A DNA stretch of 64,000 nt from an uncultured Treponema sp. (lineage in GTDB: Bacteria; Spirochaetota; Spirochaetia; Treponematales; Treponemataceae). The notes beneath the pieces were generated by a model. That model saw only the letters and a program-made list of their open reading frames with translations, had not been told where the DNA came from and did not search any database. How positions within the stretch are numbered: position 1 is the first letter of the stretch; the number at the start of each line of letters is the position of its first letter. Position numbers and translations under genes: made by a program. Location of the stretch: the NCBI GenBank assembly GCA_938039145.1, contig CALHVG010000050.1, positions 1 through 64,000 of the forward strand. Reading direction: 5' to 3'. This document shows, one piece after another, positions 42,009-51,137 of the stretch.

Positions 42009-42809
42009 ATGAAAAAACGATTTTTGTTTTTATTTTTCATGTTCGGGATTTTTATTGCGTTTTCTGCAACCGCAGACGGGACAAACGTTCCTTCCGGAAA
42101 CGAGAAGGCGAAAATCTCTTCAAACGGCGATTCAGCAAAGAACGTAAAAATCGACCCGATTACAGGATTTCCCGTAATCGAAAAAAAACCGTTCGTGATG
42201 TTCGATTATGGCGCTTCTCTCGGACTTGTAACCCGAATCGAGATTCAAAAAGAACGCAGTAATTTTGTAAGGCAAACTCACCTTTTAGGAACATACGTTG
42301 CCATGCAGTCCGCAAACATGAAACCTGTAAACAGCATGATTCGGCTTGCGGGCTATTATCCTATCTACAACACATTCAACGGAATGGGGCAAAAATCAAA
42401 GCAGCCGGTTTTGGGCGCATTCGACCTTTTTGCAGGCCCTATGCTCGAATTTGATATGTGGAAGTACGTTTTTTTGAAAGGGGCGGGCGGACTTCATTTT
42501 ATGTATCAGGCAACCGACCGGTATCATCTTTTATATCTTGGAATGGGACTTTTAGCAGGCGCGGAACTGCCCGTAGCAAAACAATGGACGGTTATAATAA
42601 ACGGAATGCTAAGCGCGGATTATCCGAACTTCGGAACGAACAGACAGATTCAGCCGTACAGCGTTTCGTGGAACTACCAATTAGACCTGGGTGTTAGATA
42701 CAGCATAAAAGGCAGTCACGACTATTCGTATATCGATATTATAAAATCCATAAAGAAAAAGAAGAGCGCAAAAGCGGAAACGGAACAGAAACCGGAATCC
42801 TCTGAATGA
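42009..42809 (+). CDS. Outer-membrane beta-barrel-like protein
   Basis: A 266-residue exported protein with a cleavable signal (FIAFSATA-D). The mature part begins with a charged linker and then has alternating hydrophobic/polar strands rich in G, Y and F (FDYGASLGLVTRIEI, LLYLGMGLLAGAEL, WNYQLDLGVRYSI), as in eight- to twelve-strand outer-membrane barrels. After the last strand comes a lysine-rich tail. AGGAAAA precedes the start. Location in the outer membrane is inferred. Being last in the operon with three lipoproteins, it may be the membrane anchor or export partner for the fibronectin-III proteins. Confidence 0.72.
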   Translation: MKKRFLFLFFMFGIFIAFSATADGTNVPSGNEKAKISSNGDSAKNVKIDPITGFPVIEKKPFVMFDYGASLGLVTRIEIQKERSNFVRQTHLLGTYVAMQSANMKPVNSMIRLAGYYPIYNTFNGMGQKSKQPVLGAFDLFAGPMLEFDMWKYVFLKGAGGLHFMYQATDRYHLLYLGMGLLAGAELPVAKQWTVIINGMLSADYPNFGTNRQIQPYSVSWNYQLDLGVRYSIKGSHDYSYIDIIKSIKKKKSAKAETEQKPESSE

Positions 42810-42894
42810 TTTTTAATTTATAATAATTTGGAGCGCGGCTAAAATATCATTTCTGAACTTTTGCATTCTAAAAAAACGGAGCATAGCCGCAGTG

Positions 42895-42934
42895 CATAAA
42901 AAATCCGTTCCGATTATGTCGTTCGGAACGGATT
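42895..42934 (-). terminator. Terminator of the pyrKD-type gene (usable from both sides)
   Basis: AATCCGTTCCG (42902-42912) pairs perfectly with CGGAACGGATT (42924-42934). On the minus strand the stem is followed by a T-run, which fits termination of the gene at 42963-44861; a short T-run also follows on the plus strand. Confidence 0.75.
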
Positions 42935-42962
42935 AAATTTTTAAAAATACTATGCCGCTGTT

Positions 42963-44861
42963 CTATCTATGGGACAGATTTGCGATTACGGGCTTATCCT
43001 TTAGAATCATGTCCTTCAAATCCTGGTAATGACCTTTTTCATCGGTTCGCGGACCGGGCTTTTTTACCTGAGCGATTCCTCGCATTTCCTCGATGTTCTT
43101 ATATCCGTGGGTTTTCATGAACGTACGAAGTCCGTTCGCAATGTCCATGGCGACATCAGGATTTGTAAACTTTGCCTGTCCGATTTCAACGGCACTTGCG
43201 CCAGCCATTATGAATTCAACGGCATCCTGCCATGTAGACACGCCGCCGATACCCACAACTGGAACCCGCTGTTCTTCGGGAAGTTTGTTTATTTCTTCCA
43301 CCACATCGTAGACTATACGCAATGCCAGCGGTTTCAGTCCCGGACCTGAATATCCTGCGTGAACATTGTTGAAGAACGGACGTTCCTTTTCGATGTCGAT
43401 TGCGACCCCATGCACCATGTTCACAAGGCTTATGGCATCGGCTCCGGCTTTTATACAAGCAATCGCAATAGGTCTGTTGTCGGCAGCGTTCGGAGAAAGT
43501 TTTACCATCAGCGGTTTTGACGTTACAACCCTTACCGCAGAGACGCAATAATAGGCTGTCTCGGCACTAAGTCCCCACGCAAGCCCTGCCGCTTTGACAT
43601 TCGGGCAACTGATGTTCAGTTCAATCATGTCGCAGTCGGTCTTATCAAGGAGTTTTGCGCCTTCCACGTAGGATTCTATGTCGCTTCCGGCAAGATTCGT
43701 TATTATCGCAGGTCCAAGCCCTATCATCTTTGGAAGAAGTTCCTTAACGTAATATGGGATTCCGGGATTCTGCAATCCTATGGAATTCATGTTGCCGCCC
43801 GGAACTTCAAGGCATCTTTCGCCGTGATTACCTTCCCTGGGTTCAAAAGTAACGCCTTTTGAAACGATTCCGCCCCAGTGAGCTACGTCAGAGACTCCCC
43901 TGAAATTCTGTCCAAAGGCGAACGTTCCGCCGCTCGCCATAGTCGGATACTTAAAGTGAACGCCTGCAATGTCTACGCTCAAATCAGGCTCCATATCTAC
44001 AGGAAGAGGAGTGCGACGGGGAACGGGCTTTTCAAATATGATTTTCTTTGCGTCAAAGACAGGTCCGTCTTTACAGCAGCGTTTGAGACCTTCCGTAGTT
44101 TCAAGCGTACAACCCAAACACGCACCAAGTCCGCAGAGCATTCTGTGTTCCATGCTTATCCAGCACTGTATTCCAAGCTCGTCGGCAACTGTCTTTACGT
44201 AGTTCAGTGCAGGGGTAGGGCCACAGGCATATATGACATCGTAGCCGGCTTTCTGAATCGCCTCTTTTGAAAGAGCGGCAGGAAGCATTCCATGGATTCC
44301 GACCGAGCCGTCGTCGGTGGTTATCTTCAGCTCGTTCGCATCAACGTACTCAAGCCCATACGAACCGGATTTAAACGAAGCGTAAAAATCGTAGGATTTT
44401 GCAGGCAAACTGGAAGCAAAGTTCGCCACGGGAGCGACCCCTATTCCGCCGCCTACAATGCATATTTTTTTGTGTGAATCATCCGGCTTTTGCCAAGCAG
44501 TTCCCAATGGACCGATTATCGACATTTTGTCGCCGGGACGAAGGTGGCACAATTCTTGTGTTCCTCTACCTTTTTCAAGTATCAGGAACTGGAGCATTAT
44601 CTCCTTTACGCCTTCGCTGTTGATTCTTTCTTCCGAGCGGTAAACGCTTATCGGTCTGTTGTAAGTAACGTTTGAAATCTTTGTTTTTATCAAGTAGAAC
44701 TGACCGGGCAGTGGGGCAACCTGAGTATTGCGTTGGGTTACTTCAGTTGTCTGCAAAAGGTATACGTTCGGCTGTCCCGGCACAATCTCGCATTTGTCCA
44801 CGACAGTTTCTCCATAAAATAAAATACCATTTCCATTGTCATCGATTTCCGCAAGATCCAT
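42963..44861 (-). CDS. Dihydroorotate dehydrogenase B, PyrK-PyrD fusion
   Basis: A 632-residue fusion that combines both subunits of the NAD-linked class 1B enzyme of pyrimidine synthesis. Residues 1 to about 285 are PyrK. They comprise an FAD-binding barrel with NRPISVYR (68-75), the NAD-binding GGGIGVAP (137-144) and a [2Fe-2S] site with C243, C248, C251 and C262 or C263. Residues about 293-632 are PyrD. Its features are DLSVDIAGVHFKYP at the start, the catalytic cysteine C419 in NISCPNV, and FMN phosphate loop IGGVSTWQDA. The usual arrangement is two genes. The frame is open 48 codons further up, through a repeat, but ATG 44861 has GGGAG at 8 nt. TATAAT (44908-44913) may be its -10. It is divergent from pnrA. 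Confidence 0.92.
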   Translation of the reverse strand: MDLAEIDDNGNGILFYGETVVDKCEIVPGQPNVYLLQTTEVTQRNTQVAPLPGQFYLIKTKISNVTYNRPISVYRSEERINSEGVKEIMLQFLILEKGRGTQELCHLRPGDKMSIIGPLGTAWQKPDDSHKKICIVGGGIGVAPVANFASSLPAKSYDFYASFKSGSYGLEYVDANELKITTDDGSVGIHGMLPAALSKEAIQKAGYDVIYACGPTPALNYVKTVADELGIQCWISMEHRMLCGLGACLGCTLETTEGLKRCCKDGPVFDAKKIIFEKPVPRRTPLPVDMEPDLSVDIAGVHFKYPTMASGGTFAFGQNFRGVSDVAHWGGIVSKGVTFEPREGNHGERCLEVPGGNMNSIGLQNPGIPYYVKELLPKMIGLGPAIITNLAGSDIESYVEGAKLLDKTDCDMIELNISCPNVKAAGLAWGLSAETAYYCVSAVRVVTSKPLMVKLSPNAADNRPIAIACIKAGADAISLVNMVHGVAIDIEKERPFFNNVHAGYSGPGLKPLALRIVYDVVEEINKLPEEQRVPVVGIGGVSTWQDAVEFIMAGASAVEIGQAKFTNPDVAMDIANGLRTFMKTHGYKNIEEMRGIAQVKKPGPRTDEKGHYQDLKDMILKDKPVIANLSHR

Positions 44862-44966
44862 AAATGTCTCCCAAATGTGATATGTTAGCTTAAAATAACT
44901 AGGCTTGATTATAGTAATTTTTACCACTTTATTCGAGGTGTTTTTGACTTTTTTTAAGACCGATAC

Positions 44967-45073
44967 TGCCCAGCCATGGAAGGGCGCGAAGCGGTTTGAA
45001 CGCAAGTGAAAACGGAGCGGCGGTTAGTCCGCGAACCCCTGGAACGGCTGTGGGAAGACCAGCCGGCAAATAG
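44967..45073 (+). repeat. G+C-rich interspersed repeat, copy 3
   Basis: Contains GGGCGCGAAGCGGTTTGA, GAAAACGGAGCGGCGG and TAGTCCGCGA. The inverted copy at 52272-52370 agrees at most positions over about 95 bases. It lies between the divergent pyrKD-type and pnrA genes. Confidence 0.75.
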
Positions 45074-45090
45074 TTCGAATCTGAAAATCG

Positions 45091-45118
45091 TTGAAATCTA
45101 CGGAATTCGCTCTATAAT
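45091..45118 (+). promoter_or_regulatory. Promoter of pnrA
   Basis: TTGAAA (45091-45096) and TATAAT (45113-45118) are 16 bp apart. Transcription would start near 45125, and AAGGAG of pnrA follows at 45141. Confidence 0.75.
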
Positions 45119-45152
45119 GTTTAGCATAGAAGTTTTTCACAAGGAGATAAAA

Positions 45153-46298
45153 ATGAGAAGACTTTCCATTTATGTATTTAGCATTGCGGTTCTGTCGCTG
45201 GCATTTGTTGGCTGTTCAAAGAAAAGCGGCTCTGCCACTAATTCTGCGTCCGTGAGAGTTGCGATGATAACCGATTCGGGAGATATCACCGACCAGTCAT
45301 TCAACCAAACGACATACAGTGCAAGCAAGTCTTTCTGCGAAGAGAACAACCTCAAATTCAATTATTACAGACCTGCGGGCGATTCAACTGCCGACAGGGT
45401 GGCTTCAATCAACGCCGCAATTCAGGACGATTACAACGTCCTTGTGCTTCCGGGCTATTTGTTTGCGGAAGCAATCGTTGAAACTGCCGAAAAAAACTCG
45501 GACATCAAGTTCATCGGACTTGACGTAGGAGAATTTGACGTGATGTCGTCTGCGGCTGCAAAGGGAAAGACCGACTGGAAACTTCCGTCGAATGTGTTCT
45601 GCGCAGTCTACTCCGAGGAAATTCCGGGATTCATGGCAGGCTATGCGGCAGTAAAAGAAGGTTTCCGACATTTGGGCTTCCTTGGCGGCATGGCAGTTCC
45701 TGCGGTAATCCGGTACGGTTTTGGCTATATTCAGGGGATAAACGCCGCCGCCGAGCAGATGGGAATTCAAAAGGATGTTACCGTCGAATATGTGTACGGC
45801 GGTCAGTTCTACGGAGACCAGCAGATTAAGGCGTTCATGGACGGATGGTACAAAAACCGCGGCGTTGAGGTTGTGTTCGCTTGCGGCGGAGGAATTTGGA
45901 CTTCTGCGGCGGATTCTGCAAAGGACATTGGAGCGAAAGTTATCGGCGTAGATGTAGACCAGTCTGCAATGATGGACGCTTATGCCGAAGGAATGTGCGT
46001 TACTTCCGCAATGAAGGGGCTTGGAGCGACTGTAAAATCTACTCTAAAGGCAATCCTCACGGGTAACTGGAGTATGTATTCGGGAAAGATTTCTTCTCTT
46101 GGGCTTGTATCCGCTACTGACATGGACGCAAACTATGTGCAGCTTCCGACTGACACTTGGTCAATGAAGAACTTTTCTGTTCAGGAGTACAAGTCTCTTG
46201 TGTCCGAGCTTTACAACGGGAAAGTTTCCGTTTCAGGCGACACGATGAACGTTCCTGCGCATTCTGTAGTTCTGAATATTTACCCGAACATAAAATAA
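45153..46298 (+). CDS. pnrA: Purine nucleoside-binding lipoprotein (BMP/PnrA family)
   Basis: A 381-residue lipoprotein receptor of a nucleoside ABC importer, lipobox AFVGC (Cys 21). The BMP-family blocks are VAMITDSGDITDQSFNQ, GFLGGMAVPAVIRYGFGYIQGI, VEVVFACGGG and VIGVDVDQS. In T. pallidum the homologue (TmpC/PnrA) binds guanosine, inosine and adenosine at low nanomolar affinity, as established by earlier work; here the same specificity is inferred. The frame is open upstream through the interspersed repeat, but ATG 45153 has AAGGAG at 7 nt and begins the signal peptide. ATPase and permease genes follow after 334 structured bases. Confidence 0.92.
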   Translation: MRRLSIYVFSIAVLSLAFVGCSKKSGSATNSASVRVAMITDSGDITDQSFNQTTYSASKSFCEENNLKFNYYRPAGDSTADRVASINAAIQDDYNVLVLPGYLFAEAIVETAEKNSDIKFIGLDVGEFDVMSSAAAKGKTDWKLPSNVFCAVYSEEIPGFMAGYAAVKEGFRHLGFLGGMAVPAVIRYGFGYIQGINAAAEQMGIQKDVTVEYVYGGQFYGDQQIKAFMDGWYKNRGVEVVFACGGGIWTSAADSAKDIGAKVIGVDVDQSAMMDAYAEGMCVTSAMKGLGATVKSTLKAILTGNWSMYSGKISSLGLVSATDMDANYVQLPTDTWSMKNFSVQEYKSLVSELYNGKVSVSGDTMNVPAHSVVLNIYPNIK

Positions 46299-46632
46299 AA
46301 TTCAGTATATGTTTACCGCCGTCAAAAATAATGGCGGCGGACGGACATCGCAACAGATGCTTTATCAAGCAATCTCGCCCATGTCCGTCCAAAGTTTGCT
46401 AAACGCGAACTTGTAAAACCGGTTTTACCGCCGCCCGCCATAAGCGGTACGAGGAAAAGGGCGAGAGTTTCAGAGATAGGGGGAAAACTCTGCTCTGACA
46501 AGGAATTCGGGTGCGCTTGGCAGATTCGCACATTTTTCCGTGCCTCTTTCGATTACCGCAAAGAAGCACGGAAATTTATAGCGTTCGACAACTCTTGTTT
46601 TCAAACGCTATAAATTAAATAGGGAAGATTTT
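46299..46632 (+). promoter_or_regulatory. Structured spacer between pnrA and pnrC
   Basis: No gene. In order: GGACGGACAT (46339-46348) pairs with 46381-46390. AAGTTTGC / GCGAACTT (about 46397-46417) forms a hairpin like those at 563 and 10184, next to the 16-bp palindrome GTAAAACCGGTTTTAC (46415-46430). A 13-bp stem, AATTTATAGCGTT (46574-46586) with 46605-46617, ends 16 nt before the pnrC start. Such structures could stabilise pnrA mRNA and limit readthrough, giving more receptor than channel. Confidence 0.5.
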
Positions 46633-48192
46633 ATGGACGACCACATTATCGAAATGCTGCACATCACAAAGCGGTTTCCGGGAATAATTGCTAACGACGA
46701 TGTGACGATTCAGTTGAAAAAGGGCGAGATTCATGCCCTGCTTGGGGAAAACGGAGCGGGAAAGTCCACGCTGATGAGCGTTTTGTTTGGACTTTATCAG
46801 CCTGAAGAAGGCGAAATCCGAAAGAATGGAAAGCCCGTAAAAATCAGCAATCCGAACGACGCCACAGATTTGGGAATCGGGATGGTTCACCAGCATTTTA
46901 AACTGGTGGAAGTTTTTACCGTCCTTGACAACATAATACTTGGTACGGAACCCCTGAAAAACGGTTTTCTGGACAGAAAGTACGCCCGAAAAAAGGTGCA
47001 GGAACTTAGTCGCCGCTACGGGCTTTCCGTAGACCCCGACGCAAGGATAGAAGACATAACAGTCGGAATGCAACAGCGGGTAGAAATCTTGAAAATGCTT
47101 TATCGCAAAAACGAGATACTAATCTTTGACGAACCGACCGCCGTGCTAACCCCTCAGGAAATATCCGAATTGATGGACATCATGAAAAATCTTGCCTCGG
47201 AAGGAAAATCTATACTGTTCATCACGCACAAACTGAACGAAATCATGGCGGTTTCCGACCGCTGTTCGGTGCTCCGGAAAGGAAAATGCATTGGCACTGT
47301 AGAAACAAAATCCACAAGCAAAGAAGAACTCAGCAGAATGATGGTCGGACGGGATGTTTCGTTTGTCGTAAAAAAGGAAGACGCAAAGCCGGGAAGGGTA
47401 ATCCTTGATGTCAGAAACATGAGCGTTCCCAGCAAAGTGCACGCAAACCTTGCCGTAAAAAACGTCAGCATGAAAGTCCATTCGGGCGAAATAGTTTGTA
47501 TCGCAGGAATCGACGGAAACGGACAGTCCGAGTTAATTCAAGGACTTACAGGTATTGAACCTTTGGAGAGAAATTCTTCCACGAAGATTTTCCTTGACGG
47601 AATCGACATAACGGGAAAATCCATAAGGGAACGCAGCAAGTCTGGCATGAGCCATATTCCCGAAGACAGGCACAAGCACGGACTTGTGCTGGACTACAGG
47701 CTGGAACAGAACATGGTTCTTCAACGCTATTGGCAGAAAGACTTTGAAAAAGGCGGCTTCATAAAAACAAAGGAAGTAGCCGAATATGGAAAACGGCTTG
47801 AACAGCAATACGATGTACGCAGCGGCGAAGGATGTAAGACAATCGTTCGGGCAATGTCAGGCGGAAACCAACAGAAAAGCATAATCGCCCGTGAGATAGA
47901 CAGGAATCACAAACTTCTGATAGCCGTACAGCCTACACGAGGGCTTGACATAGGAGCAATCGAATATATCCACAGGCAGATAGTTTCGGACAGAGACAAC
48001 GGAGCTGCCGTCCTTTTGGTGTCCTATGAACTGGAAGAAGTCCTTAGCCTTAGCGACAGGATTCTTGTTATGTACGAAGGACGAATCGTAGGCGAGCTTG
48101 ACCCCAGAAAAACAACTCCCGAAGAGCTGGGGCTTTATATGGCAGGCGCAAAAAAAGACAAAGAAATAACCGAATCAGGAGCGAGAGCATGA
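46633..48192 (+). CDS. pnrC: Nucleoside ABC transporter ATPase (tandem domains)
   Basis: A 519-residue protein with two ABC modules, as in sugar and nucleoside importers of the RbsA/YufO type. The first module has Walker A GENGAGKST, the signature variant ITVGMQQR and Walker B LIFDEPTAV. The second has the degenerate Walker A GIDGNGQSEL, AMSGGNQQK and VQPTRGLDIG, typical of this class. It powers uptake through the two permeases that follow, and its end overlaps the next start by 4 bases. The ribosome binding site is TAGGGAAG. Gene order receptor-ATPase-permease-permease matches pnrA-C-D-E of T. pallidum. Confidence 0.93.
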   Translation: MDDHIIEMLHITKRFPGIIANDDVTIQLKKGEIHALLGENGAGKSTLMSVLFGLYQPEEGEIRKNGKPVKISNPNDATDLGIGMVHQHFKLVEVFTVLDNIILGTEPLKNGFLDRKYARKKVQELSRRYGLSVDPDARIEDITVGMQQRVEILKMLYRKNEILIFDEPTAVLTPQEISELMDIMKNLASEGKSILFITHKLNEIMAVSDRCSVLRKGKCIGTVETKSTSKEELSRMMVGRDVSFVVKKEDAKPGRVILDVRNMSVPSKVHANLAVKNVSMKVHSGEIVCIAGIDGNGQSELIQGLTGIEPLERNSSTKIFLDGIDITGKSIRERSKSGMSHIPEDRHKHGLVLDYRLEQNMVLQRYWQKDFEKGGFIKTKEVAEYGKRLEQQYDVRSGEGCKTIVRAMSGGNQQKSIIAREIDRNHKLLIAVQPTRGLDIGAIEYIHRQIVSDRDNGAAVLLVSYELEEVLSLSDRILVMYEGRIVGELDPRKTTPEELGLYMAGAKKDKEITESGARA

Positions 48193-49325
48193 AATTTGCA
48201 GACAAAATAGACTTTAGGAAAACGGTTTCTTCAGAGACGTTCAAAGCGATTGTATCTGCGGTTCTCTGCGCACTGATAGGTATTGCGCTTGGGTTTGTAG
48301 TCCTATTGTTCATCAACGCACCAAACGCAGGCAAAGCCATGTCTACGATACTGAAGAACTTCTTTTACTATAAACGGGTGAACATGAGGCTCTACTATTT
48401 GGGAAGCACGCTCGTAAAATCCGTGCCGCTTATACTTTGTTCGCTTTCGGTTCTGTTCGCATACAAATCCGGACTCTTCAACATAGGAGTTGGAGGACAA
48501 TATTGTCTTGGAATCGGAATGTCGCTTTGGTGCGCATTGCAATGGCAGCTTCCATGGGCGGTATGTGTTCTTATCGCAGTCTGCGTAGCAGCCCTATGGG
48601 GAGCAATCGCAGGAATTTTTAGAGCGTTCTTCAACGTGAACGAAGTAATCGCCAGCATAATGATGAACTGGATAAGCCTTTACATGGTGAATATCCTGAT
48701 GCAGCACGAAAGCGTTATGAATGTCGCAAAGTCTGAGACATACGCCATAGCAGGCCGTTCGGCACGCTCCCTTCTTCCCAAAATAGGGCTTGACCGGATA
48801 TTCGCCGAAAACGAGTACGTAACAATCGCAATCCCAATCACAATACTTATTGCAATAGCGATAAATATACTGCTAAACAAAACCACATTCGGCTATGAAC
48901 TTCGTGCCACCGGTCTAAACAAGCATGCGGCAAAATACGCAGGAATGAAAGACAAGTTCAACATTGTTCTTACAATGGCAATCGCAGGCGCACTTGCAGG
49001 GCTTGCCGCCTCTCTGTTCTACCTTACGGACATGCAACCGTGGAAGACAAGCGCATCCGTTCCGGCGATGGGCTTTAGCGGAATAGCGGTGGCATTCCTT
49101 GGCGGACTGAACCCTATCGGAGTCCTTTTTGCAGGGTATTTTATCCAGCACATAACATTGGGCGGAAGTCTCATCGATATGCACTACTACAACCCACAGA
49201 TTGCCGACCTGATTTCCTCAATCATAATCTATACCTGCGGCTTTGTGTTGTTCTTCAAGAATATGATAGCAAATCTTGCCGAACGCAAGGCGAGCATCAA
49301 GGCTGACAAAAAGGAGATACAATAA
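48189..49325 (+). CDS. pnrD: Nucleoside ABC transporter permease 1
   Basis: A 378-residue inner-membrane permease of the branched-chain-amino-acid/sugar type (BPD_transp_2). It has about ten helices, with the family landmarks LSVLFAYKSGLFNIGVGGQ and NKTTFGYELRATGLNKHAAKYAGM (the cytoplasmic coupling loop). Together with the next gene it makes a heterodimeric channel for purine nucleosides; specificity is inferred from the receptor. It overlaps the ATPase gene by 4 bases and its stop overlaps the next start, so translation is coupled. Confidence 0.92.
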   Translation: MKFADKIDFRKTVSSETFKAIVSAVLCALIGIALGFVVLLFINAPNAGKAMSTILKNFFYYKRVNMRLYYLGSTLVKSVPLILCSLSVLFAYKSGLFNIGVGGQYCLGIGMSLWCALQWQLPWAVCVLIAVCVAALWGAIAGIFRAFFNVNEVIASIMMNWISLYMVNILMQHESVMNVAKSETYAIAGRSARSLLPKIGLDRIFAENEYVTIAIPITILIAIAINILLNKTTFGYELRATGLNKHAAKYAGMKDKFNIVLTMAIAGALAGLAASLFYLTDMQPWKTSASVPAMGFSGIAVAFLGGLNPIGVLFAGYFIQHITLGGSLIDMHYYNPQIADLISSIIIYTCGFVLFFKNMIANLAERKASIKADKKEIQ

Positions 49326-50263
49326 TGCTGCTTGTTCAATACACTCTGATTTACTCATCCGTGCTTATCCTTGTAGCGTTGGGCGGAATGTTCTCCGAAC
49401 GGAGCGGGGTAATAAACCTTGGTCTTGAAGGAGTCATGGTCTTTGGAGCATTGGGCGGAGCGTTCGTGCTGTACGGACTTCCCGGTACAACTCCACCGTT
49501 CTTAATAATTACCGCAACGCTCCTTGTAAGCGCCGTCTTTGGAATGTTTTTTTCGCTGCTTCTGGCGGTGGCGGCAATCAACTTCAAGGCAGACCAAACG
49601 CTGGTAGGAACTGCGATAAATATGCTCGCCACAGCAGCGTCAACTGTCATAGTAAAAGCATACAACAACGCACGTTCGGGCGGAACAAATCCTTCGGCAA
49701 TACTTGACTACATCAACACAAGAACGGCATTTGTCTTTAAGATAGGCTCGCTGGAACTTAATATATATATGCTTGTAACACTGGTACTTCTGATTCTTGC
49801 CTATTTTATCCTATACAAAACAAGATTCGGACTTAGGCTGCAAGCGTGCGGCGAACATCCGCAGGCGGCTGACAGCGTAGGCATAAACGTGTACAAAATG
49901 AGATATGCGGGAGTTCTGATATCGGGACTTTGCGGCGGAATAGGCGGAGTCATATACATAAGCGCAGTGAACAGTCAATGGGACTTCATATACGGGGTCG
50001 CAGGTGCAGGATTTCTTGCGTTGGCAGTAATGATTTTCGGACAGTGGAAGCCCTTGCGGATAGCTCTTGCGGCTTTGCTCTTCGGCGTGTTCAGGGCAAT
50101 CGCAGACACATATTCCGGATTTGACTTCCTGGTTCATCTTGTCCCGGGGGAAGTATACAAAATGCTTCCGTACATAATTTCCCTTGTGGTGCTGGCGTTT
50201 ACCTCAAAGAAAAGCAGGGCGCCCAAGGCGGAAGGAATCCCTTACGACAAGAGCGTACGATAG
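49325..50263 (+). CDS. pnrE: Nucleoside ABC transporter permease 2
   Basis: A 312-residue permease, partner of the preceding one. Family landmarks are ALGGMFSERSGVINLGLEG near the N-terminus and the coupling loop TRFGLRLQACGEHPQAADS. It has about nine helices. The start overlaps the preceding stop by one base. A hairpin follows the stop at 50293-50325, with AGCCCG/CGGGCT and CGCAAG/CTTGCG paired around a 2-base bulge, and could end the operon. Confidence 0.92.
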   Translation: MLLVQYTLIYSSVLILVALGGMFSERSGVINLGLEGVMVFGALGGAFVLYGLPGTTPPFLIITATLLVSAVFGMFFSLLLAVAAINFKADQTLVGTAINMLATAASTVIVKAYNNARSGGTNPSAILDYINTRTAFVFKIGSLELNIYMLVTLVLLILAYFILYKTRFGLRLQACGEHPQAADSVGINVYKMRYAGVLISGLCGGIGGVIYISAVNSQWDFIYGVAGAGFLALAVMIFGQWKPLRIALAALLFGVFRAIADTYSGFDFLVHLVPGEVYKMLPYIISLVVLAFTSKKSRAPKAEGIPYDKSVR

Positions 50264-50292
50264 CGCACTGACTTTTCGTTCGGAATGCAAAA

Positions 50293-50325
50293 AGCCCGCG
50301 CAAGTTTACGGCTTGCGGACGGGCT
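50293..50325 (+). terminator. Hairpin after the nucleoside transporter operon
   Basis: Twelve pairs in two blocks (AGCCCG with CGGGCT, CGCAAG with CTTGCG), with a GA bulge and a 7-nt loop. It lacks a strong T-run, so termination is likely but not canonical. Confidence 0.55.
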
Positions 50326-50536
50326 ATACGTTCCGATAGAACCTAACTGAATCCGATTCGGGTTCCGGCAGAATCCTTAAAACAGACGTGCAAAGAACAG
50401 CGTCTCGAAATTAAAAATTATAATATGATAGATGAATAAGTAATTCCGAAATTGTTCGGCCGACTTTCAAATATTTTGTAACTTGCGGACAATTTAAGTA
50501 TATTATAAAAGAGCAATTCTGGACAAAGAGGGGAAT

Positions 50537-50941
50537 ATGAAATTTTTTAGAGTAAAAGCCAAATGCGGACACGTAGGAATGAACAAGTATTTTGAAGGAA
50601 CTTTTTATATCGAAGCGGAATCAAAAAAAGAAGCTGCAAAAAAAACAAGAGATATAGGCAGAGTAAAACACGACAGAAAAGACGCAATCCTGGAAGTCGA
50701 GGAAATCGACATTGAAGCATATATAAAAGGAATAAATGAGAAGGCAAAAAATCCTTATTACAACTGCAAAAACAGGCAGGAACAGAACCTTTACCTGCAT
50801 GAAATTCAGGACAGCATCGTCGATGAAAACATTGAAGAAAAACACAAGAAAACAAAACGGCATTCTCTTAGAAAAACCCATAACCATGACATAGAATATG
50901 ACCTAATTAGGAGCAAAAAGTTGGACGTTTTTAACAAGTAA
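50537..50941 (+). CDS. Conserved small basic protein of unknown function
   Basis: A 134-residue hydrophilic protein that begins MKFFRVKAKCGHVGMNKYFEGTF, then contains EAAKKTRDIGRVKHDRKDAIL and NPYYNCKNRQEQNLY. This combination (CGHVG, RVKHD-KDAI, NPY-NC) resembles a hypothetical family seen in gut Firmicutes and spirochaetes, recalled without certainty. The tail is rich in K and H. Two cysteines and several histidines might bind metal. The ribosome binding site is GAGGGG, and a promoter TTGCGG - 16 bp - TATAAA (50483-50510) lies upstream. The function is not known. Confidence 0.75.
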   Translation: MKFFRVKAKCGHVGMNKYFEGTFYIEAESKKEAAKKTRDIGRVKHDRKDAILEVEEIDIEAYIKGINEKAKNPYYNCKNRQEQNLYLHEIQDSIVDENIEEKHKKTKRHSLRKTHNHDIEYDLIRSKKLDVFNK

Positions 50942-51137
50942 CATGATTTAGGACAATCGGTTTGTTTGTTAAGAATAAAGAAACTTCCTATAACGTATCT
51001 TCTGTCTACTGAAAATATACGATTTAATGTCGCTTCCGGCAGCAGTTTCCAATTTCTTTCAAAAAATCTAACTTTCCTCTTCCTTTCATTCTGACGCAAC
51101 TCTCCTCACACACACGCACACACAAATCTCAACTTTC

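Noticed and set aside
44862..45005. 48-codon N-terminal extension of the PyrK-PyrD gene
   Set aside because: It runs through the interspersed repeat and the likely promoter, and the internal ATG at 44861 has a good ribosome binding site at the natural PyrK start.
51100..51126. CA-rich tract as a contingency repeat
   Set aside because: It is short and imperfect (contains CG) and lies outside the promoter hexamers of the DAHP synthase gene.
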